Shown in pieces: positions 1 through 8,707 of a stretch of DNA of 64,000 bases (the stretch's first letter is position 1; the number at the start of each line of letters is the position of its first letter). Location of the stretch: contig NZ_NUUX01000028.1 of the NCBI RefSeq assembly GCF_002564465.1, forward strand, positions 1 through 64,000, read 5' to 3'. Made by a program: the position numbers and the translations under genes. This DNA is from Bacillus sp. AFS088145 (GTDB taxonomy: Bacteria > Bacillota > Bacilli > Bacillales > Bacillaceae_G). A model generated the notes under the pieces. The model was not told the origin of the DNA, searched no databases, and was given only the letters and a program-made list of their open reading frames with translations.

Positions 1-60
1 CGAGAATCTGGAATATAGTTTCTCATAAGAGGCTCAAGAGTAAGTAAAAAAGCTAGAAAA
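1..60. repeat. Partial copy of the 52-bp repeat family
   Basis: The stretch reads as a diverged unit: a GAATATAGT-like segment, a CTCATAAGAGGCTCAAGAG hairpin, then AGTAAGTAAAAAAGC. The order matches the tandem units at 27991-28240 and 42977-43120. It is cut by the window edge, so copy number is unknown. Confidence 0.55.
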
Positions 61-230
61 ATTTTTATTTGCTTCTTCATATCCTTTAAATACTATTTTT
101 GAACAGTATGGTACTTAGTGCATGTTATTAAACTTGTAGCATCGTATGTCTAAAAGAGCTTCATAATATTATTATGTAAACTAAATAGATTTAAAGTACA
201 TCATATAATAAATGAATCCATACTCGGACA

Positions 231-277
231 TTGACTACTTTCAAAAAATACATTAAAATTATCTTTAATTCAAGATA
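231..277 (+). promoter_or_regulatory. Promoter and MhqR-like operator of the marR gene
   Basis: TTGACT at 231-236 and TAAAAT at 254-259 are 17 bp apart. Directly after the -10 lies an inverted repeat, TATCTT-taattc-AAGATA (260-277). From family knowledge, B. subtilis MhqR binds a palindrome of the form TATCT-cgaATtCg-AGATA, so negative autoregulation is inferred. Confidence 0.6.
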
Positions 278-298
278 GTTGAAAGGGGTTGATATGAA

Positions 299-748
299 TT
301 GAAACAAAATGAAATTTCAACTAATTCGCTCCAATTATATTCTGAAATTTGTAAAGCAAATCGAGTTTTGACTGATGCTTCTATTAATAATATTAAATGT
401 TTTGGTTTAAATTTGACTGAGTTTGCAGTCTTAGAATTGCTTTATCATAAAGGAGATCAGCCAATTCAACAAATTGGAAAAAGGATATTAATCTCAAGCG
501 GAAATATGACGTATGTATTAGATAAATTAGAGGCTAGGCGATATATTAAACGCATTCATTGTCCAAAAGATCGACGAGTTATTTATGCAGTTTTGACTGA
601 AGAGGGTAGAAGAGTAATTAGCTGCATTTTTCCAGGTCATAGCGAAATGATTCATAACTTATTTTCTGAACTAAATTCAGCTGAAAAAGATATGTTGATC
701 TATTTATTAAAAAAGATTGGATTAAGCAAAAATGAACCTCAATGTTGA
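299..748 (+). CDS. MarR-family repressor, MhqR-like
   Basis: This is a 149-residue winged-helix regulator of normal MarR length. The central part shows FGLNLTEFAVLELLYHKG, then a recognition-helix region (ISSGNMTYVLDKLE) and the wing DRRVIYAVLTEEGR. The overall pattern is that of MhqR, which senses quinones and related electrophiles and represses detoxification genes. The start is TTG at 299, preceded by GAAAGGGG at 281-288; the nearby ATG at 294 meets a stop at once. A palindrome of the MhqR type lies between promoter and gene, which suggests autoregulation. The following gene is a broken dehydrogenase separated by a terminator, so the true targets probably lie elsewhere. The family assignment is firm; the MhqR subgroup is inferred. 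Confidence 0.85.
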   Translation: MKQNEISTNSLQLYSEICKANRVLTDASINNIKCFGLNLTEFAVLELLYHKGDQPIQQIGKRILISSGNMTYVLDKLEARRYIKRIHCPKDRRVIYAVLTEEGRRVISCIFPGHSEMIHNLFSELNSAEKDMLIYLLKKIGLSKNEPQC

Positions 749-777
749 GATAACTTAATTCGAACTAAAACGAATTA

Positions 778-803
778 AAAGCTGTCAATTGGCGGCTTTT
801 TTT
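778..803 (+). terminator. Terminator after marR
   Basis: GCTGTC and GGCGGC pair, with wobbles, around AATT and are followed by seven T residues. Confidence 0.65.
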
Positions 804-855
804 GTTAAGGCTGGAAATAATAATAATAGACTAATTGTAAGAAGAGGTTAAAAAG

Positions 856-1603
856 ATGGAAGAAAAGTTTAAAGGGAAATCAATTATTATTACAGGTGGT
901 GCGAATGGAATTGGAGAGGGTATTGCACTTGCATTTGGAAAATTAGGTTCAATTGTTTTCATAGCTGATGTCAATGAACAAAAGGGTAATAGAGTTGTCA
1001 AGAGAATTGAGGATAATGGTGGGAGAGCAATATTCTTTAAGACTGATGTTAGTAAAGAAGAAGACATCATAAATCTTATTCGCACCGTCATTGATAAAAA
1101 TTGGTAAACTTGATATTTTAATTAATAATGCAGGAATTTCAGCTTTTAAGCCATTTTTAAGTTTATCAACAGATGAATGGGATCAAGTAATTAATACTAA
1201 TTTGAGAAGCGTTTTTATTTCATCAAGAGAAGCTGCTAAAGTGATGAATAATGGTGGAAGAATTATAAATATGGCATCAACTAGAGCGATCATGTCGGAG
1301 CCAAATTCGGAAGCTTATGCTGCATCAAAGGGTGGAATTGTATCAATTACCCATTCATTAGCTGCTTCGCTTCAGCCAAATGGTATAACAGTAAACTGTA
1401 TTAGCCCGGGATGGATTCATGTTGATCAGAATGAAGAATTAAAAGAAACTGATCATCTTCAACATTGGTCGAATCGAGTAGGTAAGCCCGAAGATATCGC
1501 TAAAGCTTGTATTTATTTAGCTGATCCAGAAAATAACTTTATAAATGGTCAAAATATCATAATTGATGGTGGCATGACTAGAAAAATGATTTATGAAGAG
1601 TAG
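856..1603 (+). pseudogene. Short-chain dehydrogenase/reductase, single-base frameshift
   Basis: Two overlapping frames together give one complete SDR of about 249 residues. The first (856-1107) holds the NAD(P) site TGGANGIGEG; the second, readable from 1091, holds NNAG, the catalytic serine region (MASTRA), YAASK and the C-terminal INGQNIIIDGG. The break is at a run of five A near 1098-1102: removing one A restores VIDKIGKLDI without other damage. It follows AAGAAGAGGTT and ATG 856. Because all motifs are intact the event is recent, or it is a sequencing error in a homopolymer. The substrate cannot be told from the sequence. Confidence 0.85.
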
Positions 1604-1637
1604 AAAAGCAAGGAAAGTTAATTTTCCTTGCTTTTTT
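1603..1637. terminator. Convergent terminator
   Basis: AAGCAAGGAAA and TTTTCCTTGCTT form a perfect stem with T runs on the plus strand and A runs usable from the other side. It separates the SDR from the minus-strand abrB half. Confidence 0.85.
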
Positions 1638-2382
1638 TTATTCGTTACTTATTCGTTTTACTTTACTTTCTTGTATCCTTGCCCTAAAAATATATCTTAG
1701 TAAATATGGTACAACAATAAATATAAATAGTGTTCTAAATAGTTGATAACACATAATGACAGTTATATCTGCGTCTACTTCTTTAGCAATTAAAGCCATT
1801 TGATCCATTCCACCAGGGGCTAAACTTAGTAAGGCACTGATATGATCAATGGTGTGAGTATGTGTTAGAAATATACTTGATAAAAGTGAAAAAGTTAATA
1901 AAACGACTCCACTTAAGACTGAAACTAAAACTATTTTTAATTTGTTATTTAAGTTTTCTGGTTTCAATAATAAGCCAATATAACTTCCCATCATTAGCTG
2001 AGAGCAATCTAAAATTACAGATGGTAATGCAGGTCCATGTAGTCCAGATAAATTAAGGATAATGGTAGCGATCATTGGACCTAAAAGTAATGCTGTTGGA
2101 AAATTTATTTTCTTCCCTAAAATTCCAAGTAGTGTACAGGAAATAGCAAAAATAATGATGTTTGGAAATAAGTCATGCCAGCTAGCTGAAGAGTGGTGTA
2201 TGGCTTCTGAGATCGAACTTTTATGTACATTAAAAAATGGACTGAAAATTAATAATGGGACCATAAAAATAATCATCATAAGCCTGGAAATTTGTAAGAA
2301 CGTGACAATAGTAAAGTCAATATCTTTAATCTCTTCTGCAAGAGCAATCATTTGACTTAACCCACCTGGAATACTACCTAAT
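1638..2382 (-). pseudogene. AbrB-family membrane protein, C-terminal half (split by the element)
   Basis: Reading leftwards from 2382 this encodes LGSIPGGLSQMIALAEEIKDID, then about five hydrophobic segments, and ends at 1638. The GS-PGG-SQM-ALA-E pattern and the repeat SLAPGGMDQMALIAKEV are typical of the AbrB/Ammonia-monooxygenase-like putative transporters, which normally have about 350-370 residues with two homologous halves. Here only the second half is present; an internal ATG at 2351 could start a truncated product but there is no convincing ribosome site. The missing first half lies at 18281-18691 on the same strand and joins in frame across the 21-bp repeat. The gene is therefore interrupted by the integrative element. 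Confidence 0.9.
2362..2382. repeat. attL core, 21-bp direct repeat
   Basis: CCACCTGGAATACTACCTAA plus T is identical to 18288-18308. On the minus strand it encodes the conserved LGSIPGG motif of the AbrB-type protein, so the integrase targets a conserved coding stretch. Confidence 0.93.
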
Positions 2383-2506
2383 GACGAACCCTTTAAAAGT
2401 CAATAAATTTGACCTATGAGGGGTCTTAAGAGCAGTCTACGTAAGGATTTGCAGTAGTAGTTAAAATTATTTGAAGGATACTATCAATTTTATATGGAGG
2501 TATTCT

Positions 2507-3409
2507 ATGTCATTTGAAATCATTGACGTTTATTTATCCGATTGTGAGGTAAAAGGATTTGCTACAACAACGATTAGAACAAAACGTATGATACTACAAT
2601 CCTTTTCAGATTGGCTCAAATTGAATGGGAACAATGTAGAGAGGGTAAATGTATTGACCATGCAAAAGTATATCCTATTCAAGCGTAATGAAGGTTTAAA
2701 GAACGTCACAATTAACAATATTATAAAGGTTCTGAAAGTGTTTTTTAAGTGGTGTATTGAGATGGAAATATATAAGATAAATCCAATGGACAAAATTTCA
2801 AAACTTCATGAACCTAAGACCATGATTAAAACGTTCACAGATAAGGACATTAAACGTATGGTAGGTTTTTATAGTGGTGGTGGGTACTATCCTACTAGAA
2901 ATAAAACAATGATTGTATTGTTGGTAGAAACAGGAATTAGAAGTAATGAATTGATTAATATAAAACTAGATGATATTATGTCCAATGCTATTAAAATTCA
3001 TGGTAAAGGGAACAAGGATAGAGTAGTCCCAATCTCAAACCATTTGAAAAAGCAACTATTTAAATATCTTAGAGTTCGTGAAAAATATGCCCATGCACGT
3101 ACAACAAAAGCAACATCCTACAAGGTACAAAATAATCCGTATTTGTTTGTTAATAAATTGGGCAATAAGTTAGGATCAAAAATACCTTTAAGAGTTTTGC
3201 AGAAATGCGGGGAGGATATTGAGGTAGATTTATTGGTTCATAGCTTGAGAAGGTATTACATACAGAAAATGAACGAACATACTGATTTATTTACAATCAT
3301 GAAACTTGTTGGTCATGACTCAATAGAAACTACACAAATATACCTAAACAGTACGGTAGATGAAAAGATACTTGCAAAAGGATTAAACAGTCCATTAAAT
3401 AACATTTAA
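2507..3409 (+). CDS. int: Tyrosine recombinase / integrase
   Basis: A 300-residue site-specific recombinase. The N-terminal part is a SAM-like core-binding domain (residues 1-100). The catalytic domain shows the full set of active residues: R in TGIRSNEL, K in GKGNKDRVVPIS, H-x-x-R in HSLRRYY, H in LVGHDSIETT and the nucleophile Y in TQIYL. ATG 2507 is preferred over the upstream TTG at 2471 because ATGGAGG lies 7 bases before it. It is the first gene inside attL and reads into the element, the usual place for an integrase that made the 21-bp junctions. A weak terminator follows at 3410. Confidence 0.95.
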   Translation: MSFEIIDVYLSDCEVKGFATTTIRTKRMILQSFSDWLKLNGNNVERVNVLTMQKYILFKRNEGLKNVTINNIIKVLKVFFKWCIEMEIYKINPMDKISKLHEPKTMIKTFTDKDIKRMVGFYSGGGYYPTRNKTMIVLLVETGIRSNELINIKLDDIMSNAIKIHGKGNKDRVVPISNHLKKQLFKYLRVREKYAHARTTKATSYKVQNNPYLFVNKLGNKLGSKIPLRVLQKCGEDIEVDLLVHSLRRYYIQKMNEHTDLFTIMKLVGHDSIETTQIYLNSTVDEKILAKGLNSPLNNI

Positions 3410-3435
3410 GGGTGTCCTTTTGGATACTCTTTTTT
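3410..3435 (+). terminator. Terminator after integrase
   Basis: GGGTGTCC pairs with GGATACTC (two G-T pairs), followed by six T. Confidence 0.55.
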
Positions 3436-3496
3436 ATTATTCCAATAGCTTAGGGAGATGAAAGTTGTCCTGTTAGACTAAAAGTTTCTGTTAAAA

Positions 3497-3520
3497 CAAA
3501 AAAAGACTGCCGAAACAGTC
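3497..3520 (-). terminator. Terminator of the DUF4041 gene
   Basis: On the minus strand GACTG-tttcgg-CAGTC is followed by seven T. It lies about 70 bases past the stop at 3592. Confidence 0.7.
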
Positions 3521-3591
3521 CATTGAAATTACTTGCGTGTTGGAAAACACAAATTCTTTACCATTTTAATCTAAAAAGTAGCGTACTCAGT

Positions 3592-4974
3592 TTAAACTTC
3601 TTGAGTAACCTTTTGATTAATTTCAAGAGTTTTCCTGTACTCAGATGCAACAGGTATTCTTGTAAACTCAACAGTATTGTTGTGATTGTTCTTTACTATT
3701 TCCTCAATTTCATCAAGTGTAACTTTAAAAAATTCTTTTCTTTCATTGATTTTATTTACTCTATTCGAATTTAGCGATTTGTGAAGTTCACTTTCAAGCG
3801 TTGGGGCATTATCACTAAATATCATAGCGTGGACATCAAACAGAAACGGAACAGATGCACTTCCAAGTTCTTTTACACGATCCATAGGTTCTAATCGTCT
3901 TGTCATACCAATTTTATAGACATTTTCTCCAAATGATCCTATGTTTGAGATAATATAAACAAAACCAGCTCTTGTATTTTGTTCACGGTTTAGAACATCT
4001 TCTTTATCTTTGTTTAGTATTTCCAATTTATCTTCATATTCACGAATCTTATCTATATAAAGCATTTTCTCAACTTCAATAGAAGTATTTTGCATATAAG
4101 TCATCAATTTTTTTATTTCATTTTTAAATTGTATTTCATCTTTTTCGATTTTACGTTTTTTAATTTCAATTTCTTTTCGAACTTTTTCTTCTTCTAACAT
4201 TTGCTCTTTAATCGCTTTTTGAATCTCTTTTTCTTCTTCACGTTTTAATTCAAATGTATAAATTAAATTTAATTGCTCTAATTTTATCTCTAGGAGTTCC
4301 ATTGAAAGTTGAACACCATCTGTGGAAAAAATCTTATTTATTGAATCAAAGGAACGTTGAATTTTTCCTCGAAGAGTATCAATGTTTTTAACAGTTGTTG
4401 AAAGTGTAATATTATCACACTCAGAGTTGAAACATCTAAGAGCCTGTTTAATGTTATTGTTAATTTCCTTTTGTGAAGAAGTAGAAGAAACTGAATAAGC
4501 ATTATTTTCTTTTATTAAATTTTGTTCTTTTGCCTTTAAAACACTTAATTTATTCTTACATTCTTCAGAAGTAATACTATCGTAATCAGAGTAATCATAT
4601 GATTTTAAAATCGCTTCTACTTTCGCACCTTCAATTTCTAAAATAAGATCTTCTTTATCTTTCTTTAGAGATGAAATAGTTTCTTCCAATTTTCTTATAT
4701 TAGATTCACTTTTATCTTTTAATTCACGTAGCTGATCACGATATCTGTCTCTTTCATCAGAAATTGTATCTCTAAAGTCATCTAAATCTTGTTGAGCTTC
4801 TTTTATATGTGTTTCATAGTCCTGAATTTTCTTTAGTTTCTCTCTTAATGACTTATTATCTTGCCATTTTAGAACTAGTAAAACTATACCTGCAATTAAA
4901 GGAATAATTAAAAACCAAAGCGAAAATAAAAGACAGATAAAAATAGTGGATAAATACCATTTCTGTTTGTGCAT
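3592..4974 (-). CDS. Membrane-anchored DUF4041 / T5orf172 (GIY-YIG-like) protein
   Basis: 460 residues from ATG 4974, chosen because TGGAGGTC precedes it; an upstream in-frame start at 5010 lacks such a site. Order of parts: one or two hydrophobic segments (about 8-38), a long charged coiled coil (45-120), the DUF4041 region (about 125-255), a second coiled coil rich in K and E (250-335) and a C-terminal T5orf172 domain (about 340-430) with FVYIISN, VYKIGMTRR, RVKELGSASVPFLFDVHA and LHKSLNSNRVNKINERKEFF. T5orf172 belongs to the GIY-YIG nuclease-like group and is common in phages. The biological role of this architecture is not established. It sits alone and opposite to the integrase, the usual setting of accessory or defence cargo. 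Confidence 0.85.
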   Translation of the reverse strand: MHKQKWYLSTIFICLLFSLWFLIIPLIAGIVLLVLKWQDNKSLREKLKKIQDYETHIKEAQQDLDDFRDTISDERDRYRDQLRELKDKSESNIRKLEETISSLKKDKEDLILEIEGAKVEAILKSYDYSDYDSITSEECKNKLSVLKAKEQNLIKENNAYSVSSTSSQKEINNNIKQALRCFNSECDNITLSTTVKNIDTLRGKIQRSFDSINKIFSTDGVQLSMELLEIKLEQLNLIYTFELKREEEKEIQKAIKEQMLEEEKVRKEIEIKKRKIEKDEIQFKNEIKKLMTYMQNTSIEVEKMLYIDKIREYEDKLEILNKDKEDVLNREQNTRAGFVYIISNIGSFGENVYKIGMTRRLEPMDRVKELGSASVPFLFDVHAMIFSDNAPTLESELHKSLNSNRVNKINERKEFFKVTLDEIEEIVKNNHNNTVEFTRIPVASEYRKTLEINQKVTQEV

Positions 4975-5348
4975 AATGACCTCCAGTATTAGACAATTAT
5001 TAAATTTCACATCTTTTTAATTATATAGGCACATTTTATTATGAACAACCATCATTACAATCTTATTTATTCAAATATTCTTTAAAAAGAACATAAACTC
5101 GAACTAAAATTCTAATATATAAGGAAACAATACTATGAACCTTACAGAAAATCGATAATGGAGAGTTTTCAAATTGAAATAAAGCATCTAGAAAAGTAGT
5201 AGACAAGGATCAGAAGGCAATACAAAAGCTAGACATCTTATTTGAAGAAGATGAGAGTTACTTTTTCTACGATCTTTTGAAATGAAGTTCTAGAATTTCA
5301 AAAAAAATACAAGATAAACTAAATAATGGTGAATATTTAATTAATGGG
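4975..5348. other. Intergenic region with a decayed short frame
   Basis: About 370 AT-rich bases between divergent genes. Around 5190-5284 a frame reads KVVDKDQKAIQKLDILFEED and ends at a TGA, but it has an upstream stop and no start. It may be the remnant of a small gene. I see no clear operator; promoters for both neighbours must lie here. Confidence 0.4.
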
Positions 5349-6602
5349 GTGGTAATTATTAATTTTTATATCGGAACAACAAATGAAGCTGATTCAAATG
5401 AATTTTTAAAATGCTTATGGTCAGAAATTGCTAAGGAATTTGGAAAATGTTCATGGATATATATACCGTCTAAACAGTATAAAAAAAATAGAATTTTCTT
5501 TGGTTTCATGAGTATTGGAGTTGGTGAGTTTGAAGTAAGTATCACATATAAGGTTAGAGGATCTATTGAAAATATATATTTTGAAATAAAAGAAGATACT
5601 AAAGTTACTAATCTTAAAGAAGTTAATAGGAGATTGAAAAAAACAATAAATTCTACAAGAGATAACATAGGGAAATATAAATTTTTCCAGTTTACTACTA
5701 GTATAAAATCTACACTGATGCCTTTAGCACCATATGAAGGAGAAAAATATTATAATAGAATTGATGCTACAAGTAATTATTCACATATTAGTGTAATAGT
5801 TGAAGCGTATGACGGTAATCAAGGTGAGGGAATAGCTCACAGAAAAATAAATCAGATTTTGGATTTTTTAGCAGTAGAAACTAATGCACCATTTTGGGAG
5901 TGTGATGGTTTTGAGGAAAAGTTAGAACTAGCATATTCAGAAATTTATCAAGAGGATGAAGGTTTCATAGATGGTTTCTCATCCGAAAACGGGTTTTTGG
6001 TTATTTCTAGAGAAGGAAAGAACTTTATTCAAAAAATAGTTAATTTATGTAACGAAGAAGATGAATCTATAGATTTATTTATTAAAGCGTGTAATCATTT
6101 TCACACAGCAAGAAAGTTTCAAGCACAAATTGAAAATGTATACTTTGGAAATGTACAGAATGATGAAAACGGTGCTACCGTAGAATTGAAAACTCATGAT
6201 GATTTAAAACTAGCTGCGAATTTGGGTGGCTCACATAAAGAAATCTCAACAACTTTATATTTATCTGCATTAGAAGTAATTACTTTAATAGGATTTGAGG
6301 ATGATAGATGTAAATCTTGTGGACAACCCAAATTTAAAATAAAACAAAGAGTAAAAGAAATTGTAACCAAGTATATAAATGAAAATATTGCTAAACAAAT
6401 GAGTGATTTCTATGATGAAAGATCTTTTTATTTACATAAAGGTAAAATGTTAACAAATCATATTCCGACTAAAAACTCTATTCCGTTGTTAGATAAAAAT
6501 GATAGTCGGGGTTGTATTCATCCTGTTGGAGTTCCACTTACAAATATAATGGAACTTACAAGTTTTTGCTTAAGAAAGTTTTACAAAGAAAATTTATTAT
6601 AG
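5349..6602 (+). CDS. Unknown protein with zinc-ribbon half and HEPN-like C-terminus
   Basis: 417 residues from GTG 5349 with only a weak upstream site, so the start is uncertain. The first 300 residues match no family I recognise. Near the C-terminus C321-x-x-C324 (CKSCGQP) is followed by a helical region ending YDERSFYLHKG, in which R358-x4-H363 has the form of the HEPN ribonuclease motif (compare the R-S-x-x-x-H-G pattern of ApeA-like HEPN proteins). Many HEPN proteins act in toxin-antitoxin or abortive-infection systems by cutting RNA. A defence role is inferred from that motif and from the position beside the integrase; the fold was not tested. A terminator follows directly, so it is transcribed alone. 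Confidence 0.6.
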   Translation: MVIINFYIGTTNEADSNEFLKCLWSEIAKEFGKCSWIYIPSKQYKKNRIFFGFMSIGVGEFEVSITYKVRGSIENIYFEIKEDTKVTNLKEVNRRLKKTINSTRDNIGKYKFFQFTTSIKSTLMPLAPYEGEKYYNRIDATSNYSHISVIVEAYDGNQGEGIAHRKINQILDFLAVETNAPFWECDGFEEKLELAYSEIYQEDEGFIDGFSSENGFLVISREGKNFIQKIVNLCNEEDESIDLFIKACNHFHTARKFQAQIENVYFGNVQNDENGATVELKTHDDLKLAANLGGSHKEISTTLYLSALEVITLIGFEDDRCKSCGQPKFKIKQRVKEIVTKYINENIAKQMSDFYDERSFYLHKGKMLTNHIPTKNSIPLLDKNDSRGCIHPVGVPLTNIMELTSFCLRKFYKENLL

Positions 6603-6608
6603 AAGGAT

Positions 6609-6638
6609 TGGAGGATTTTGATAGTCCTCTTTTTTTTC
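6609..6638 (+). terminator. Terminator after HEPN-like gene
   Basis: GAGGA and TCCTC form a stem around TTTTGATAG, followed by eight T. Confidence 0.7.
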
Positions 6639-6686
6639 CAAAAGAGATTTTAAATTTAGGCTCTGTTAAAATAGATTGTTAATTTT

Positions 6687-6719
6687 CTTATTCAACTAAT
6701 TGGCAGTTTAGTTTAAGTG
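6687..6719. repeat. Intergenic palindrome, copy 1 (degenerate)
   Basis: Arms TTATTCAACTAA and TTTAGTTTAAG flank TTGGCAG. It shares the GGCAGTTTAGTT core with the copy at 8216 and the arms of all later copies. Confidence 0.6.
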
Positions 6720-6746
6720 AAAAGATTCACAAGTTGAATTGAGTAG

Positions 6747-6772
6747 CCTTATTCACACGGCACGTAATAAGG
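6747..6772. repeat. Small inverted repeat beside copy 1
   Basis: CCTTATT and AATAAGG, perfect 7-bp arms around CACACGGCACGT. The outer bases match the family arms, the centre does not. Confidence 0.45.
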
Positions 6773-6854
6773 ATGTTACCTTGCAGTAAGACTTCTCTAA
6801 TTGTATTATGAAATCAAGAATTATAGTAGATAAACTGTGGAATGAGGTATAAAT

Positions 6855-8096
6855 TTGAGAATTGATATTTATTTTCATGATTATAAAGATAAAAGTGAAT
6901 CAAACAGAACTTTGGAAGTTCTTCAGTTATACCTTAACAAACACACAATTATGAAAAACTATAGTAGTGTTTATAATAGCATATCATTCAAATTTTTGAA
7001 TAACCCACCAAAGAAAAGGGAAGCTAAAGTACTAATGCCCTATGGTGTTCATCCCGAGGTAGAGATTCTATCACATTTTGAAGATAATCGAAAATTATCT
7101 GTAGAGGTATTTCATCTTGCACTAGGATTATTAAAAGAGGCAATTCCTCGTATACCATATGCACCTACTAAAAAAGAATTTGATTTTGATGTTGAAGAAC
7201 TTTTGAAAGATATTATTATTTCTATTAAAGATGCACCTAATTCTAAACAAGAACTCAAATTTTTGGATGATAATAAGAAACAATTTACATTGCAAAATCG
7301 TTTAAATCATAAATTAAGAATCATTCAAAATTTTAGAGAGAATCCCAGACCTTTAGATACAAGAATTATAGGAGTACGTATCTTTAGTAACATTCAATTT
7401 GATGATGGTGATGATGACGTATATTTCTATCAAAATATGTATTCAATCATTTTTTCTGATGTTCTCTATTGGTACGATATCCGATTACCAGGCTATAAAG
7501 AAATTTACATTGAATTAGTAGAATCTGTAGAAGAAGCTATTGATATTAGTACAAGTAAGGATGATTGGTTTCAATATACTCATGCAATTTTAGATTACAC
7601 TACTTTTAAGCAAGCTTCCCAAGAAATAAAGGAACAATTGTTGTTAAAAAGTTTAATTGAGGGATTAAGATACATTACTGATTTTGACCACCTAGAAGTA
7701 AACAAAATTGAAGGTGCAATTGAATATATCCAAAAGCATAAACTTAAAACTCCTTTGACGTATAGCATTAAAGAAAATGATGAATACAAGGTAACTATTC
7801 ATTATAAGGTGACAAGAGAAACGATCATAAGAAACTATGTAAAAGCTATATATAATATACATATTTTCCAAAAGGCAACTGGAAAAGAAAGTGTGAATCA
7901 TCTTGGGATATTCGAAACATTCAATGTTCCGTATATTTTGGGAAATATTACTCTTACAAAGAAGCAAGTCACAATAAAGGGGAGAAAAGGTTTAAGAGCG
8001 GAGGTTTATCGTTCAAGTGAAAAAGCTCCGATTGAGTTCAAATTTGAATTTCAAAAAATGTTTTTGACCAATGAAGAAGGTGATACCGTTGGTTAA
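6855..8096 (+). CDS. Unknown 413-residue element protein
   Basis: TTG 6855 preceded by GAGGT. I do not recognise a family. The protein has no signal peptide or clear membrane segment; it is mixed alpha/beta by composition, with an acidic stretch DDGDDDV near residue 180 and a C-terminal part rich in beta-type residues. It is the largest gene in the palindrome-bounded stretch: degenerate palindromes lie before it (6687-6772) and two good ones after it (8157, 8216). Its upstream neighbour is the HEPN-like protein, but a terminator and about 250 bases separate them. Cargo function such as defence is possible but only by position. Confidence 0.75.
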   Translation: MRIDIYFHDYKDKSESNRTLEVLQLYLNKHTIMKNYSSVYNSISFKFLNNPPKKREAKVLMPYGVHPEVEILSHFEDNRKLSVEVFHLALGLLKEAIPRIPYAPTKKEFDFDVEELLKDIIISIKDAPNSKQELKFLDDNKKQFTLQNRLNHKLRIIQNFRENPRPLDTRIIGVRIFSNIQFDDGDDDVYFYQNMYSIIFSDVLYWYDIRLPGYKEIYIELVESVEEAIDISTSKDDWFQYTHAILDYTTFKQASQEIKEQLLLKSLIEGLRYITDFDHLEVNKIEGAIEYIQKHKLKTPLTYSIKENDEYKVTIHYKVTRETIIRNYVKAIYNIHIFQKATGKESVNHLGIFETFNVPYILGNITLTKKQVTIKGRKGLRAEVYRSSEKAPIEFKFEFQKMFLTNEEGDTVG

Positions 8097-8156
8097 AACA
8101 TATATCAGCATTTGTTACATAAAAATTGAAGTCAAGATGTTTTAATTATAATTTCC

Positions 8157-8188
8157 TTATTCAACTAACGCATGCGTATGTTGAACAA
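8157..8188. repeat. Intergenic palindrome, copy 2
   Basis: A 32-bp imperfect palindrome centred at 8172.5 with the core ACGCATGCGT and arms TTATTCAAC / GTTGAACAA. This is the clearest member of the family. Confidence 0.85.
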
Positions 8189-8191
8189 CAC

Positions 8192-8218
8192 GATCGGCTG
8201 AAAAGTCGATTTTTTTTA
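8192..8218 (+). terminator. Terminator after the 413-residue protein gene
   Basis: ATCGGCT-gaaa-AGTCGAT followed by eight T. Confidence 0.7.
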
Positions 8219-8247
8219 TTGAGCTAAATGGCAGTTTAGTTGAATAA
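8216..8247. repeat. Intergenic palindrome, copy 3
   Basis: TTATTGAGCTAAA and TTTAGTTGAATAA flank TGGCAG. It is adjacent to copy 2, leaving no gene between them. Confidence 0.8.
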
Positions 8248-8351
8248 GATTAATTTAATTTTTGCAAAAAAAAGTGATAATCTCCAAATCAAAATAAATT
8301 TTCTTTTGATATAATTTAATTTATAAACCACTTCATTACGGAGGAATCAAA

Positions 8352-8651
8352 TTGGAAATCTTTATTACTGTAATTATCCTAGCATTGCTTTTTTCATTTT
8401 TAAATGAAAGAAAATTTAAGCTAAAAGAATTTATCAAAAATGTTGTTATCTATTCTGTACTTTATTTTTTAGTCCGTTTTGTTGGGAATTATTTACACAA
8501 ACATGTCCACTTTTCTATACCTTTTGTCGAACGAATTCCTGAAGTGTTTAAAGTTTGGTTCGGGGGATTATTATTTTTTATTTTGTGTTGTGGTTTTTCA
8601 ATTAAGAGTTGGAGGGAATTAAATAAACAAAAAAAGAATGAAATAAAATAA
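8352..8651 (+). CDS. Small membrane protein (99 aa)
   Basis: TTG 8352 with ACGGAGGAATCAA before it. Three hydrophobic segments are visible (about 2-17, 29-44 and 68-84) separated by basic loops, with a lysine-rich C-terminal tail. No family is recognised. It is bounded by palindromes 3 and 4 and has no partner gene in the same transcript. Small multi-span proteins on mobile elements can be immunity or exclusion proteins, but nothing in this sequence shows it. Confidence 0.65.
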   Translation: MEIFITVIILALLFSFLNERKFKLKEFIKNVVIYSVLYFLVRFVGNYLHKHVHFSIPFVERIPEVFKVWFGGLLFFILCCGFSIKSWRELNKQKKNEIK

Positions 8652-8662
8652 CATCCTCAATC

Positions 8663-8688
8663 TACAACTAATGCATGCATTAATTGAA
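8663..8688. repeat. Intergenic palindrome, copy 4
   Basis: Centre TAATGCATGCATTA (perfect, 14 bp) inside the outer arms ACAACT / AATTGAA. The base changes from the consensus keep the pairing, which points to selection on the palindrome. Confidence 0.8.
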
Positions 8689-8707
8689 CAAGAACAAGGA
8701 GATACTT

